From contig NC_049995.1 of assembly GCF_000003815.2 (NCBI RefSeq), positions 15,561,664-15,611,229 on the forward strand: a DNA stretch of 49,566 nucleotides. The letters are read 5' to 3'. This DNA is from Branchiostoma floridae. Taxonomy: Eukaryota > Chordata > Leptocardii > Amphioxiformes > Branchiostomatidae. Below are positions 35,425-46,681 of this stretch, piece by piece. Position 1 is the stretch's first letter. Each line of letters starts with the position of its first letter. The notes under the pieces were generated by a model. It did not search any database. It saw only the letters and a program-made list of their open reading frames with translations, and was not told the origin of the DNA. A program made the position numbers and the translations under genes.

Positions 35425-35806
35425 TACAGAACTACAACAAGCCAGTGGCAATAAAAAATATTAGAAAATTAATAGATCATTTTATCAGGCATTCACACGT
35501 TTTGGCGCTTGCAGGTTGAAGAAAATAACAAGAGTGAAGTAGAGTAGAGTTTATAGTAATTTCTACAGTAATTTCTATAGTAAGTTTTACAGCCAATGGC
35601 ACAGGTGCAGTTAGCGTCGTAGGATTTTAAGATACATGTACCAGTGTAAGTCTAATACTCCAACAAACAGATTTCTTGGTAGTGAAATGGACCATTGGTA
35701 TGTGTCATACTGAATCAGGTCCAGGTTCAGGTCCGGACCTGGACTTGATCCTCTGGACCTGAACCGGACCTGGACCTGAATTTTCTTTACCGGTACCCAC
35801 CCCCAA
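35425..35806. mobile_element. hAT-like element, truncated relative
   Basis: Shares the interior (tttgggcttgcagg..gaagaaaataac, ggacctgaaccggacctgga, aattttc...taccggtaccc) with 34,902-35,360. Confidence 0.5.
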
Positions 35807-35970
35807 TTCTGATGCAACTTCAGACTGCAATATATAGTCGCAAGATGCATATGCCACTGTTCGAAGATCTAGCTCCTCTTTGCCACTAGAATATGACATA
35901 ATACTGCTGGTCGCCAGGGGGCGTTTTTTGCTCAGCTGTCTCTACTTTACTTTACTTTCATTGACATCAC

Positions 35971-36369
35971 CAGGTGTGCCTAAGCATTTGCACGAACCCT
36001 ATGAGATTCGTACGAATGTTATGTGATACGCACGAATCACTATGAGAAAACGCACGAATATTATGAAAATCACACAAATCACTATGCAAAAACGCACGAA
36101 TCTTATGAAAATCACACGAATCACTATGCGAAAACGTATCAACCTTATGTGACTTGCACGAACCTTATGTGAATGACGTGATATCACGTGACCTGGCGGC
36201 GGTTGACCGGTTTCGCATAAGGTTCGTGCAAATCACATAAGTTCATGTGTGTCACATAAGGTTTGTACGTTTTCGCATAATGATCCGTGTGATTTTCATA
36301 ATATTGGTGCGTATCACATAATATTTGTACGAATCTCATAGGGTTTGTGCAAATGCTTAGGCACCCCTG
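35971..36369. mobile_element. CAGG(G/T)GTGCC palindromic element, 5-bp TSD
   Basis: TIR CAGGTGTGCCTAAGCATTTGC and inverse GCAAATGCTTAGGCACCCCTG, TSD ATCAC at 35,966-35,970 and 36,370-36,374. Interior has repeated ACGAAT-CTTATG/CATAAG-ATTCGT words, all inverted in the second half. Confidence 0.75.
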
Positions 36370-36417
36370 ATCACTGAGAACAAAACAGACTTGTAACAGA
36401 AAAGCTATGCGGGTGTA

Positions 36418-36555
36418 CTCTACAAGCAGAGGTTAAGCTCCGGCTGTTTTGTTTGTTTTTTAATATTTTTATGACGACCGCAAGACATAAAGAGAATGGT
36501 ACAAAATAGAAAGCCAGATAAAAATGCATAATAACACCTCTGCTTGGACAGTAAT
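36418..36555. mobile_element. Relative of the CTCTCCAAGCAGAGG MITE
   Basis: TACTCTACAAGCAGAGGTTAAGCTCCGG start and CCTCTGCTTGGACAGTA end; relative of 5,128-5,291. Confidence 0.5.
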
Positions 36556-37149
36556 GTAGGTGTTTTGAAATACCACCCCACGGCACGAAAACTGTCATAT
36601 TCAAGCAGCACTTAAACCTAAACGTAAAGGACACTTATATGCACTCTTAAGCATGCTTAAGTATTAGTTTTCGTGCCGTGCCTGCACATGCAGGTTAGGC
36701 CACACTAACTTAATTTTACGGATGACCTCCGCATGTGCGCATTGATTTTTGCCTCGCTGTTCTCAAAAAAAAGATAACTGTGGCCACATGTGACCAAATA
36801 TCTGGTCAATCAGAATTTTATGCTCATGCCAGAAGACCTGCTCTCCAGGGTAAGGATAACCCATGTTATCACCCGGCCTAGAACAGCCATATCAACCATA
36901 TCAAATGTTATTGCAGCATACGTAGGAACTTTGTGTTCCCTTCGAGTCTTTGACAAACCGACAATAGCAAAACCCATACAACATTTTCACCATTACCAAG
37001 AAGCAAGAAGAAGCTGAACTTGTACGCTAGACTAGATCTACAACACTTTAATTTACATGTATTAATGGTAGGATTGCTAATAGAGCAATCGTAGGGAATT
37101 TCGCTGACGGAAACGACCTCACTGAGTGACATCCGCCGGCTAGGTCGGC

Positions 37150-37517
37150 CGGGCTCGCATTTTGCTTATCCTTTCGTTCAAAAATTCTGGATTTTAGTTC
37201 TTATCAAGAGCTTCTACCCAGTGCACAGTGTGTCTGAACCACTGAGGCACACGATTCCGCCAGTAGACGATGTGGGACCGCTGGATGGCTCACGGAATCG
37301 GCCGATAAAGTTCATCACCACGACGGGCGAGCTGTACAAACACCACGCCAGGGCCATGCGTGCCATCCAGCCACTTTCGACAGCCAGTAACTCGCTCTAC
37401 CTGGGGCTCCGAAACATCACGTCACTGAAAATCTGTCTCAGACAACCTTGCAGATGCTACGAAGGACTTGCCCTCTCTCTTAGGAGACGTACAGTCCAAC
37501 TGGAGGCCAAACGGTGA
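37150..37517 (+). other. Unrecognised 98+ codon ORF, possible pseudogene fragment
   Basis: The frame is open from before 37,200 (FWILVLIKSFYPVHSVSEPL) to a tga at 37,515-37,517, with KFITTTGELYKHHARAMRAI inside. GC-rich relative to its surroundings. No family recognised, no clear splice sites. Confidence 0.2.
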
Positions 37518-37889
37518 CCGCCCCCTACCCCAACAGTTCCACCGAATCTTCTCGAACACTTTAATTTACATGTATTAGTCTTTGTTGATATGCCCAAGGC
37601 TATGGGAAGGATGGAGGGAGAGAGTCATGTCCATCCGTGCAACCAGCACAACCGGATGATGTGACTTGTGCATAACTCAATTGGGCTAAAATGTACTATA
37701 AGGTCTTCATTCTTTTTAAAAAAAAAGAGTAATAATATGTAAGAACGTAAATAGTATGAATGAGTCAGACTGATTGTGCTAAGGTTAAAAGATCAGTCAT
37801 CACCTAAAACAAAGATAAGTTGTCATTGACAACAGTACCTTCTGAGTATCAATGATGACATTTTCCTGCACAGACAAAAAACAAAAAGA

Positions 37890-37990
37890 TCATTTCTTAT
37901 TCCTCGTCTTTTGCCCAAATCCAGTTCTCCCACGAGCGATTTGTTCTTGACGGCGTTGGTCTAAGCTGCTACTTTGAAGTTTGCTACATC
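37890..37990 (-). CDS. Possible terminal exon of an unidentified minus-strand gene
   Basis: Acceptor with a pyrimidine tract (tttcattcgtctag), then CSKLQSSSLDQRRQEQIARG and RTGFGQKTRNKK, stop tga. The basic C-terminus looks protein-like but is unrecognised; connection to 42.2 kb is not shown. Confidence 0.22.
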
Positions 37991-39160
37991 CTAGACGAAT
38001 GAAAGGACACATTGTCATGATCTTAAAGTACACTTGATTGGAAAGAGTCATGACAAAGCTTGATCTGCCCCCTACCAAAAGTTCGTAAGATTGTTGCATA
38101 GCAGGTTAGATATCAATTCAACTTTTGTCGATAAGAACCCGGTAGACACTAGTCTAGACCATTTAGGTACAATAGATTTCATGTACTTAGACTATTATGT
38201 AATATTCTTATTATTATGTATCATCATGCAATATCATTGGCTATGAGAGTAAGTGATCGAGGGAAAATGTCACGTTACAGCAGTTCATGTATCCTGCAAA
38301 ATTCCACTGTCTAATGTTACAGAAAAGGTCTTCTTGATCGTTGCCCGTACTAGTATATTGTTCTGTCACAGCCTGCTGGAAAACTCTACAGAATATACTC
38401 TCCTGAAACAGCATACTATTATTGAAATGAAATTGAAGATGACATAATGTTCAATTATTGCTTATATTAGCATGTATAGCATTAACTAGATTCTCTATCT
38501 GTCAGATTAGATTAGATTAGTTGTTAGATATTAGCTTGCACAAATTATTTCATCTGTATGTACAGATTTTCGTACATTGAACCTGTTACAATTGTCGTGC
38601 AATAATTTAAACTTCTTCTTCTATGACATCAGAATCGTATGATGGTCAATGAAAATGACCACACTGACTTTATTTTACAAATAACATCCCCTGGATACCC
38701 CAAAACTGATACTGTAATAAATGGGTGTAAGATGTGAAAGAACAAAAATGAAGAATCTGTACTTGTTCGGTATACATGTACTTACTTAGGGGGCCCCCCC
38801 TAAGTCAATTTTTTTTTCTTATTCACATGCTCGCATCAGTTTTTGAGTTTCCAGAGGATGTCATCCATATAATGAAGTCAACATGGCCTAAGGAGATAGA
38901 ACAGTATCCAAGGACAAGTCTATGGTATAGCTCAGAGGAAGATCCAATGCCTCACCAACATAACCCCTACATGAGCCTAAAACACACCCAGACTTAAACT
39001 TTCACCCACGTGATCACGTCAAAGGGTAAAGACATACGTACGCAAGTACGTGAACTTTCGCAGAACGCTGTCACGGTTTACGATAAACCGAGACTGTTCT
39101 ACTTCGATTCCCAGAAGTGATAGGCTGGGTTTAAGCAAGAAGGCAGTGGGCTGAGCACAG

Positions 39161-39167
39161 TATAAAG
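39161..39167 (+). promoter_or_regulatory. TATA box of peptide gene A
   Basis: TATAAAG-like motif (tataaag) 74 bases upstream of the ATG at 39,235, so transcription likely begins near 39,190. Matches the spacing and motif of gene B's TATA box. Confidence 0.65.
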
Positions 39168-39234
39168 TATAGAGGCATTGCCGCGATCGTTCAGCGGCTC
39201 CACAAAAACGTCTGTCTGCACTGAACAACTGACG

Positions 39235-39352
39235 ATGGGTCGGTCGGCTACTCTACAGCTGGCAGTTTGGGCTGTCTTTGTTTTTCTGCTGGTACCAGCG
39301 TTATACGGTAGCCCAATATACCTTCTCGGCAAAGACAGCGCACAAGGAAGTG
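39235..39352 (+). CDS. Gene A exon 1: signal peptide
   Basis: 118 coding bases, donor gtaaga, phase 1 out. Start context gacgATGG. Encodes MGRSATLQ ... KDSAQGS. The length is identical to gene B exon 1. Confidence 0.82.
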
Positions 39353-40503
39353 GTAAGAACGTTTTGGACACTTTTTACTTTAAAATGCTGACAACTTTGT
39401 GTGCCTGTACTTTATAGCCAAAATTCTTCTTCTTTGTGGGGTCATAACGACAGGGTGTTTGGCCCAGCACCCAGCACTGGGTTCAAATTATGTCATTCTA
39501 TCAATACTGAATCCTTGGAAAAGGCACTTTACACGACACCCTGGTGTAAACAAAGGGCACCTAACTTCAGTTGGGGAGGTAGAAGGCAGTAAAAGACGAG
39601 TGTTTGGGCTCGCCTCCCAATACCATTCCCCAGACACACTTGCCCCTACAGCCTCAAAATGGCTATGGGACTACTTTAAAGTTTACCTTTACCTTTTTCG
39701 TCTTCTAGAAGATTTGCATCGGACGTTTCAAGAAACATCCATTACTCCTCTTGGCCCGAAACGTCCAGATGTAAATCTGTCTTTTTCTCCAGTTGTTGAG
39801 ATTGAATTGTATTTTTGATTAATAGTGTTACACATAATAGCCAGGGTACAATCAGGATTGTAGTTTGCTCCTATATTGTATGATGGAGAACTGCGCATTC
39901 AAACCTTTTGGTGGTGATGTCAGTTAATGCGCAAATTAAGGATCCCGGGGTTCTAGAGCACTCGTTCGATGCCGATCAGCCCTCNNNNNNNNNNNNNNNN
40001 NNNNNNNNNNNNNNNNNNNNNNNNNNNNNNNNNNNNNNNNNNNNNNNNNNNNNNNNNNNNNNNNNNNNNNNNNNNNNNNNNNNNAAGCGAGCGCTTAAAT
40101 CTATTTCTTAATTGCTTATGTGATGCACTCTCGTCCTAAACTTGAACGATCCCATATGTTAGAGATGTCAAGGTTCCCAGATGGAATAGAAGAGAAGTGA
40201 CTGTATATAGTGTATAATAAATGTTGGAATGAACTACAATCCGGATGTTACCAAGGCTAGTTACACGTTACCTTAGTTACAATGTTGTATCGTGTTCCCA
40301 CAGTCAGTACACATCACCTTCCCGACGGAGGACTTGCACTCCCCAGACAAGCACGAGGCGAGGATGGCGAAAGCTGGGTGCACGACAAGACCGAGGGGGG
40401 CGCCATGGACTGGTACTGGTACCGTCGCCGGTCCTTCGACTTTCCGATCGCCAAGACTCCCGGCTACCTGCACAACAAGCAACAAAGTCACCATGGCAAG
40501 TAA
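39235..40503 (+). CDS. Secreted peptide precursor, gene A (2 exons, 105 aa)
   Basis: Coding exon 1 39,235-39,352 and exon 2 40,304-40,503, joined in phase 1. Signal peptide MGRSATLQLAVWAVFVFLLV PALYG (25 aa), then a propeptide. The conserved core after a single Arg (PRQAR) is GEDGESWVHDKTEGGAMDWY followed by WY and RRR, a tribasic cleavage site; a C-terminal tail of 28 residues follows. No Gly precedes RRR, so the predicted peptide would not be amidated. No Cys in the mature region. A paralogue with the same core lies convergently at 46.6-49.0 kb. The family was not recognised. A middle exon could be hidden in the intron, which has a 100-N gap. Confidence 0.82.
39440..39700 (+). mobile_element. 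SINE-like repeat in gene A intron
   Basis: 'ccttggaaaaggcactttac' and 'gacttcagttggggaggtag' blocks, the second shared with 14,455-14,475. Confidence 0.5.
39836..40259. mobile_element. MULE-like MITE, copy 2 (9-bp TSD)
   Basis: Same family as 31,932-32,325 (gcgcattcaaacc-ttttggtggtgatg). Flanks GTTACACAT at 39,827-39,835 and GTTACACGT at 40,260-40,268 (one mismatch). Contains a 100-N gap. Confidence 0.65.
39985..40084. other. Assembly gap, 100 N
   Basis: Run of N inside the MULE-like element. Confidence 0.98.
40304..40503 (+). CDS. Gene A last exon: SWVHD...DWYWY peptide core and stop
   Basis: Acceptor gtgttcccacag, phase 1 in, stop taa at 40,501-40,503. Core SWVHDKTEGGAMDWYWY then RRRSFDFP; see gene entry. 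Confidence 0.84.
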
Positions 40504-40639
40504 CGAAACAAAGGAGAATCCCTGCAGTTCCAAAAGAAGCCACTAGGGGGCCCAAACCTACACCACTTATTTTCAGCCTCAACAGCTATCTACCACTAAA
40601 AAATCATGACCACAGCATGTCCAGAACTTGAGATACCGA

Positions 40640-41580
40640 TCCACAAAGGATAATATTATATAATTAGATGAGCTTCTTAAGTTACTTGAAAACCATCTGT
40701 GTTAGTAGAACTACTAGAAGCCATCATAGAATTTGCATTATGGAGAAACACTGTTTATAATATAATATAATATAATACCATACTTTCCAACAGAAGCTGC
40801 ATGCAACTATTGGACTCCCAAAAATCTACAAGGGTACAGTATATTTAAGGACACAATAGATTTTGGACAGGACAACAGGAACAGCAATGTCAAGGAGGCT
40901 AAATATTTGCAAATGTGACATAATCACACAGAGAACTAGCGGCATTACTGAGAAAGAATGATTATCATGAAATGGAAGACACTTCCTTCACAATAAATTT
41001 GCTTGAAAGTTCATCTGTGTGGTAGGAGCCATCTAGAAACCTTGCATTATGAGAACAGATTGTAACTGACAACATACAGTTAAAATGTTACTATGTCATG
41101 GAAACCATACTGGGTGAGTAGCTAGCAAGTTGACCTGTGCTGGAAAGAGTCATTTTGAAACTTTTCATGATGAAGACAGATTGTAACTTACAGTAACTGC
41201 AATTTCAGAATGGCATAGTTGCTTCAACAACAGTATGTGTATATGATGTGATACATATTCAAATCTAGCATATTTGGAACTGTGAATTTCACAGATGTCT
41301 TCTTGGCATTGTGATATTTAAGATCAGATCATCATATTGGTGAGACATTTCAATGATGAGAGTTTGCGAAAATATGCTGAACAAGCACAAAGCACTTTTA
41401 TTAAAACTTAATAATAAAAGGCTCCTCAAAGTTGACAAAAAACGATTATGTAACTTTAAATAATACTCAATTATGAGAACAATTTGGAAATTTGTAGATG
41501 ATCCCATTTGTGGACTATGTCATCAACTTCTAACATAAAATCAAGTCCATTTGTAATTGTATTAGTATAGATGATGTCAG
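40640..41580. other. Intergenic, low-complexity, nothing recognised
   Basis: AT-rich. One region (41,015-41,190) has paired 'cttgcattatgagaacagattgtaactgac' / 'cttttcatgatgaagacagattgtaacttac' words, so a local duplication is possible. Confidence 0.4.
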
Positions 41581-41601
41581 GACTGCAGAGAAAACAATTA
41601 C

Positions 41602-41654
41602 CATGATCTTTGTTTTAGCACAAACCGGCTGTCCAGATTCATCGGAATAAAGAA
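41602..41654 (-). CDS. Possible further exon of the same unidentified gene
   Basis: Acceptor gtagttctcag, donor gtaatt; 17 full codons (FFIPMNLDSRFVLKQRS), phase 0 in, 2 out, which would follow the 42,217-42,383 exon. Weak on its own. Confidence 0.2.
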
Positions 41655-41701
41655 CTGAGAACTACCGTCATGCTATGTCAATGTGTTTTGTTATCATTTT
41701 C

Positions 41702-41782
41702 ACCCACTCACTCACTCACTCACTCACTCACTCACTCACTCACTCACTCACTCACTCACTCACTCACTCACTCACTCACTCA
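41702..41782. repeat. CACT microsatellite
   Basis: (CACT)n, about 20 units, followed by a diffuse CACT/CATA region to 41,975. Confidence 0.9.
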
Positions 41783-41980
41783 TTCACATGTACACTCACA
41801 CTCACTCACATACATGTACACTCACACTCACTCACTCACATACACTCATACACACACACACTTACTCATGATTACTCACTCACTTTCACTCTCATTCACT
41901 GAGTCTCTCATAAACAGTCTCTCTCATATACTCACTCAATCACTCGCTCACTCACTTACTTACAAACTCACTCACTCACT

Positions 41981-42091
41981 TAGCCGCAGAGACGACTGTT
42001 GGACTATTATCGCTTAAACTACTGACACTGTCAGCCAATAGCCTTAAGAAAGTGAGCGATAATAGGCCAGCAGTCGTCTCTGCGGGTAAGA
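41981..42091. repeat. Inverted repeat, MITE-like
   Basis: Arms cgcagagacgactgttgg / ccagcagtcgtctctgcg plus ctattatcgct; borders an N gap. Confidence 0.55.
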
Positions 42092-42094
42092 GTG

Positions 42095-42194
42095 NNNNNN
42101 NNNNNNNNNNNNNNNNNNNNNNNNNNNNNNNNNNNNNNNNNNNNNNNNNNNNNNNNNNNNNNNNNNNNNNNNNNNNNNNNNNNNNNNNNNNNNN
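42095..42194. other. Assembly gap, 100 N
   Basis: Run of N between an inverted repeat and the candidate exon. Confidence 0.98.
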
Positions 42195-42216
42195 GGCTAT
42201 CACTCACTTGACTCAC

Positions 42217-42383
42217 TCTGGTTTGGTCAGCTGCCATCTTTCCTGACCACTCCGTGATATGACTCATGCTGTGATGATGTTTGGTGGGAGCAAACCCTAG
42301 GCCGAACACCAGTCTGCCTTCCATGTACATGTGTCCTTCTTCTTGGTCTTCATAGTACAGAACTTGATAGTTGCTTTCAATTA
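42217..42383 (-). CDS. Candidate exon of an unidentified minus-strand gene
   Basis: Acceptor tttcctgcag, donor gtgagt; phase 1 in, 0 out; 55 full codons (IESNYQVLYYEDQEEGHMYM ... MAADQTR). Good splice sites and non-repetitive composition. The product is unknown. Flanked by an N gap on one side. Confidence 0.4.
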
Positions 42384-42519
42384 CTGCAGGAAATAACACA
42401 GAGTTTAATACATAGTCCAGAAAACGAAAAAAAGTTTTTGACAGGATTGTCAGCATGATGGGACCATTGGCCACAGCTGATGGTCCACCAAAAATCATTG
42501 TCACTGGAGATCATTGAAT

Positions 42520-43500
42520 ACTCGTAATACTTAAATGATATCAAAGGTCTTCCAATTTGATATTATCAAAATATCATTGAAATGTCATTAGATGACAGGA
42601 GATCATTGAAATGTCTAGTATTATGACCGTGGAGATCCAAGATCTGAAGATATCAAGTTGGGGAAACAAATGACAGAAAACAAATGGTAGGAAAAACACT
42701 CGGAAATGAGAAATTGTTAAAATCAGTAGTTAAGTAGACGTAGACGCTATCAAGCACATACGTGACGAATAAACAGTGTTTAGGAAATGCTAATTGCAGG
42801 ACAAAATGTTCAAAATAAAATCCACATGCCCTGTAGTGAAGTTTCTGGCAACCATCTTGAAGTTGCTGACCTCTGACCTCTATAAATCGACCTGATGTCA
42901 GCAATAATGTCTATAATTTGCTGCAGCAGACACACGCACACATACAAGATACACACACTCATGCGCTTACAAGCTTAAAATTGCAACTTACCTCAGCTTA
43001 TCTCAGAATCTTTTCTTATTTTTGTTGATTAACTTATAGCTGAATATCCTCAGATTAGCTAATGTTTCCCCTTCTTCTAAATCTTCTCCTTTTTCTTTAT
43101 TTCTTCTCACTTTCTTTGTTTGGTGATTTTAGAGATTATTAAGAAAATCCATTATTTGCGTGCCCGAGGGTGCGCCACTAAATCTTCCTGGACTTCTCAA
43201 CAATAACATACAAACTAAGTCTTAAAAACATTTGAGTTATTCACTTCAGCTACAAATATTCATTGGTCTCTGTGAATGAAGTAAACAAAATGAACTATAG
43301 AATAGACAAAAGTGGGAAAGTGAATGACTTTTATTGGAGGCTATGGAAACAATACACACACATACATGCAAATTCATACTCTAGCTCTATCGATTTGAAG
43401 CATCATGAACAAAGTTCCTCTTCCAGTGTGATCTATCTTTCATCATTACAGTGAGGGCCTTATCACATAGTCCAGTCTCTGATTCAATAAAGTTCTTTAG
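42520..43500. other. Intergenic, nothing recognised
   Basis: AT-rich, no convincing ORF or repeat. Confidence 0.4.
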
Positions 43501-43774
43501 CGTAAGGTATGGACGGCCTCTTCCATTGTTTGCTTCTGGGGACCAAAAGAAGCCATGGTGTTTCTGAAATCACGTTGCCGCCTGTGCCAAAACCTCAGCT
43601 TAGAGCAACTGCCCGGGGTGTCCAGCTAGTGCTCAATCCCAGACCGGCTTCGCTTCTTTGTCAGCTTTTGATACTATCTTATGCTCACGCAGGATCTGCT
43701 TGGAGATTAGTTGGAGGCCATGGATGGTATCTTTGATATGAAATTTCCTCTTTGTCGAAACCCCATTATTAATG

Positions 43775-43880
43775 AATGAATGAATGAAAGACCTTTATTG
43801 TACATTCATCGACGGGCTAAGTACAGGTCACTGATAACAGACATAACAGACATATGCAGAGACAACTAGAGTTCGGCGAC
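43775..43880 (-). mobile_element. LINE 3' tail
   Basis: 'aaagacctttattgtacattc' and 'gggctaagtacaggtcactg' blocks, as at 14,900-14,985. Confidence 0.45.
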
Positions 43881-44229
43881 CTCATACCTCCATGAAAATT
43901 TAGAGCTTTCGTAAATTCCATGCAATTGACTAACACATTAACATAATTTATGCATGGTGTTGTTAATCATTGAATAACGTACACATCTCACAATTATAAA
44001 ATTCCCATTATTAATCATAAAGTGGTTTTGCAATTTTTGCATAAATTATGCAAATAAGTTCCTCATTACCATATTTGGTATCTGCTTATATTCCACCTAT
44101 CATAATTAACATGTGTTACATGTATTGAGGTCCAGTTATTGAAAACAATGGAACTATACAATTTCCTCATTAATTATGCAAATAAAGTCCTCATTTCCAT
44201 AACATGTATATCATTATGAACATCATTGC

Positions 44230-44955
44230 CTAAGCTACCTGCATGCCTAAAATGCAGGCAATCCGTTGTTCCTTTCTGCAGTTATCCTCTTTGGAGTGTC
44301 TTGACAAAAACACCCCTGCAGTTCCAAAGTTAAATGTTAGAGGGCTGAAACTTGCCACACTTGTTTATGGTGCTATAAGCTATCTATCACCTAAATGTCA
44401 AGACCATAGCATGTCTGGAACAAGAGATACATTGAAAAAACTGCTATGATAGAATATTCTCATTAATTATGCAAATGTACTCCTATTTTGCATAATTAGT
44501 ATCTTTTCTTGTAAAACAATGTCTAAGGTACCTACATACCAAAAATGATGAAAATCCGTTGTTCCCTTCTTGAGTTATCCTCTTCAGAAGTTTTTGACAA
44601 AAATGCCCCTGCTATCCCAAAACTAGACGCTAGAAGGCCCAAACTTATGTCATTTCTTCCTGAGCACAAGAGCTATCTGATACTCAAAAATCGTGACCAT
44701 AGCATGTTCAGAACACCGAGATAGCAAAACCGGAAGTTGCGCTGCAGTACCAAGGGGAGCCGCTAGGGGGCCCAAAATCTAATCATTTCCAGCTTTCATC
44801 ACACACTACCAACACACCAAGTATGAAACCAATCCACCCAGCCCTTCATGAGTTATGCTGACCACAAATATGCGGACACACAGACAGACACACACACAGA
44901 CACACACACACACAGACACACCAAAAACTATACCTCCATTTTTTCATGGAGGTAA
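44230..44955. repeat. Dispersed repeat, two diverged units ending in ATGGAGGTA hairpin
   Basis: Two diverged units (44,230-44,450 and 44,515-44,900) with shared 'aatccgttgttcc', 'agttatcctctt', 'tagcatgt(ct/tc)gaac'. A cacacaca tract and acctccat/atggaggt hairpin close the element. Confidence 0.5.
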
Positions 44956-45589
44956 CAAGATACAATTTAACTAATTGAAGGTACGAAGCTAACAGAATGG
45001 TTGACATCTTCTCGCTTCTTTGTACAGGTGTAGATATAGGAACAGATAATGTTTGATGTACAGGGTTTATCTGGGAGCATCATATTAGCTCAACTGCGAG
45101 AGATAGCCGGTGGGGGGTCTGGTAGGTGACAGGAAATGGAATCTTCCGGATCATCCGTGGTGTCAGACAGCTTCATAGACACACCTGCGCTCTTCTCACA
45201 CTTAAGATGCTTCGTCTTAAGATGGGCATCATCTTATCAGCATGAAAGGTTGGGACTTAAGGTGTGAATACGCACGACCTTTTGTTCTTTATCTCACCGG
45301 CACGAAGAACGTCTGTGGGACATCCGAAGATTCATGCCTTTTGCGCAAGTACATGGAAATATACCCCTCGTTACGTCGCGTAATAGCCAGCTGACCTTTG
45401 ACCTTCATATTCGATCAATCACCATGGTAACACGTATGTGAAAAGTCAAACAACGAAACTTTTAATATAAACCCAAACCATACATTGCCTCTTGTATTTC
45501 ACCTTTGAAAAATATGATTTAAGAAAGTGACGAATTTAGGGCCACCTTTGTGACATGGATTAATTATTTTAGTGAATGTGGACCTTTAT

Positions 45590-45665
45590 TTCTAGTGACG
45601 CTGAAGAAGAGTGATGGATGCCACTCGAAACGTGGGAAGTAAATCTCCGCTTTACCCAATTGTTT
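45590..45665 (+). mobile_element. Retroelement-end hairpin with CTGA-N-GA...GAAA core
   Basis: ctgaagaagagtgatggatg ccactcgaaacgtg; see finding. Same motif inverted at 48,667-48,708. Confidence 0.4.
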
Positions 45666-46281
45666 TTGTCAAGTATTGGCAGGAATTGCTCTTCAGTCTA
45701 GCAAGTTAAAGGGAAACATTATTCAAAGTATTGCACAAATATCTGGAATGCAGTGAGAATATTTAGAATACACTACGAATTCTCAGGAACATTCAAAGAA
45801 TTTTATTCAGGCATTCCGGCTCATTCCCATTCTCGTGTAAAGGGGTCTTTCAGTTTGTAAGTGTTTCGTAGAAGTTGATGAGTCATTGAAAATGGCTGGT
45901 TCAGTGATTTGAATCATGTGGCACAGCAGACGGTTCCAGTCTGTATTGTTCCCGATGCATTTCCAAGAAAGAAACTTCCTCTTCGTCCACAATTACTCTC
46001 CGACTATCTTATGAATTCTAAGAACTGTCTTATGTCCGGACGTATTCCCAGTCATCTCTTTCATCTCTCAGAGCTGACTCATCCAAATGTGAAACAGACG
46101 AAGTCGTGATTTTTAAACATCAGTTCTTAGATTAACTGGTCAGAATTGTACTCTTTGTCTTTGCAATGGCTTACTAAAAAGTATGACTCGTTCAGATTTT
46201 TTCTCACAGAGGACGCAAGATGTACAACATAGTAACGTTACAGAAATAATGATTGGACAAAATATGATTTCAACTGAACTT

Positions 46282-46292
46282 TTATTTATTTA
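46282..46292 (-). promoter_or_regulatory. Candidate polyadenylation signal of gene B
   Basis: Minus-strand AATAAA within a tandem taaataaataa-type run, about 270 bases downstream of the gene B stop codon. No downstream element was tested. Confidence 0.35.
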
Positions 46293-46383
46293 TACACCTC
46301 CAGGCGAAATGTTCGCCAGACCCCGTGACAGATCACTCCCTCATCCGGTAAGGGAACATCATGTATCACGTGTTTATTCATCA

Positions 46384-46496
46384 TAATCTTCGAATACTCT
46401 GTTCTAATCTTCGAATACTCTGTTCTAATCTTCGAATACTCTCTTCTAATCTTCGAATACTCTCTTCTAATCTTCGAATACTCTCTTCTAATCTTC
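46384..46496. repeat. 21-bp tandem repeat, 5 units
   Basis: Unit tcttcgaatactctgttctaa / ...ctcttctaa, in the 3' region of gene B. Confidence 0.85.
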
Positions 46497-46562
46497 TAGT
46501 TGCTCCCGAGGCTCCATTGATCTAACATCACTGTTTGTAAATTACTTTCTGTTAGGCCCTTG

Positions 46563-46681
46563 TTATTGGCGATGCGGTTGTAGATCTGAGGACCGGCGGC
46601 GGCCGTACCAGTACCAGTCCAGCACGGACCCCTCCATCATATCGTGAACCCAGCTGTCTCCTCCTTCACCTGGTGTCACAC
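46563..46681 (-). CDS. Gene B last exon: amidated DWYWYG-RRR core and stop
   Basis: Acceptor gttccatcag, phase 1 in, stop taa at 46,565-46,563. Core SWVHDMMEGSVLDWYWYG then RRRSSDLQPHRQ. Confidence 0.86.

Noticed and set aside
37839-37865. A 27-base microexon (ENVIIDTQK) with good splice sites on the minus strand
   Set aside because: It lies downstream of a stop codon in the candidate terminal exon and has no phase partner.
40273-40582. Minus-strand ORFs opposite gene A's last exon
   Set aside because: Antisense shadows; the plus-strand frame has the conserved core shared with gene B.
41670-42017. Ser/His/Leu/Thr-rich ORFs
   Set aside because: Frames of the (CACT)n microsatellite.
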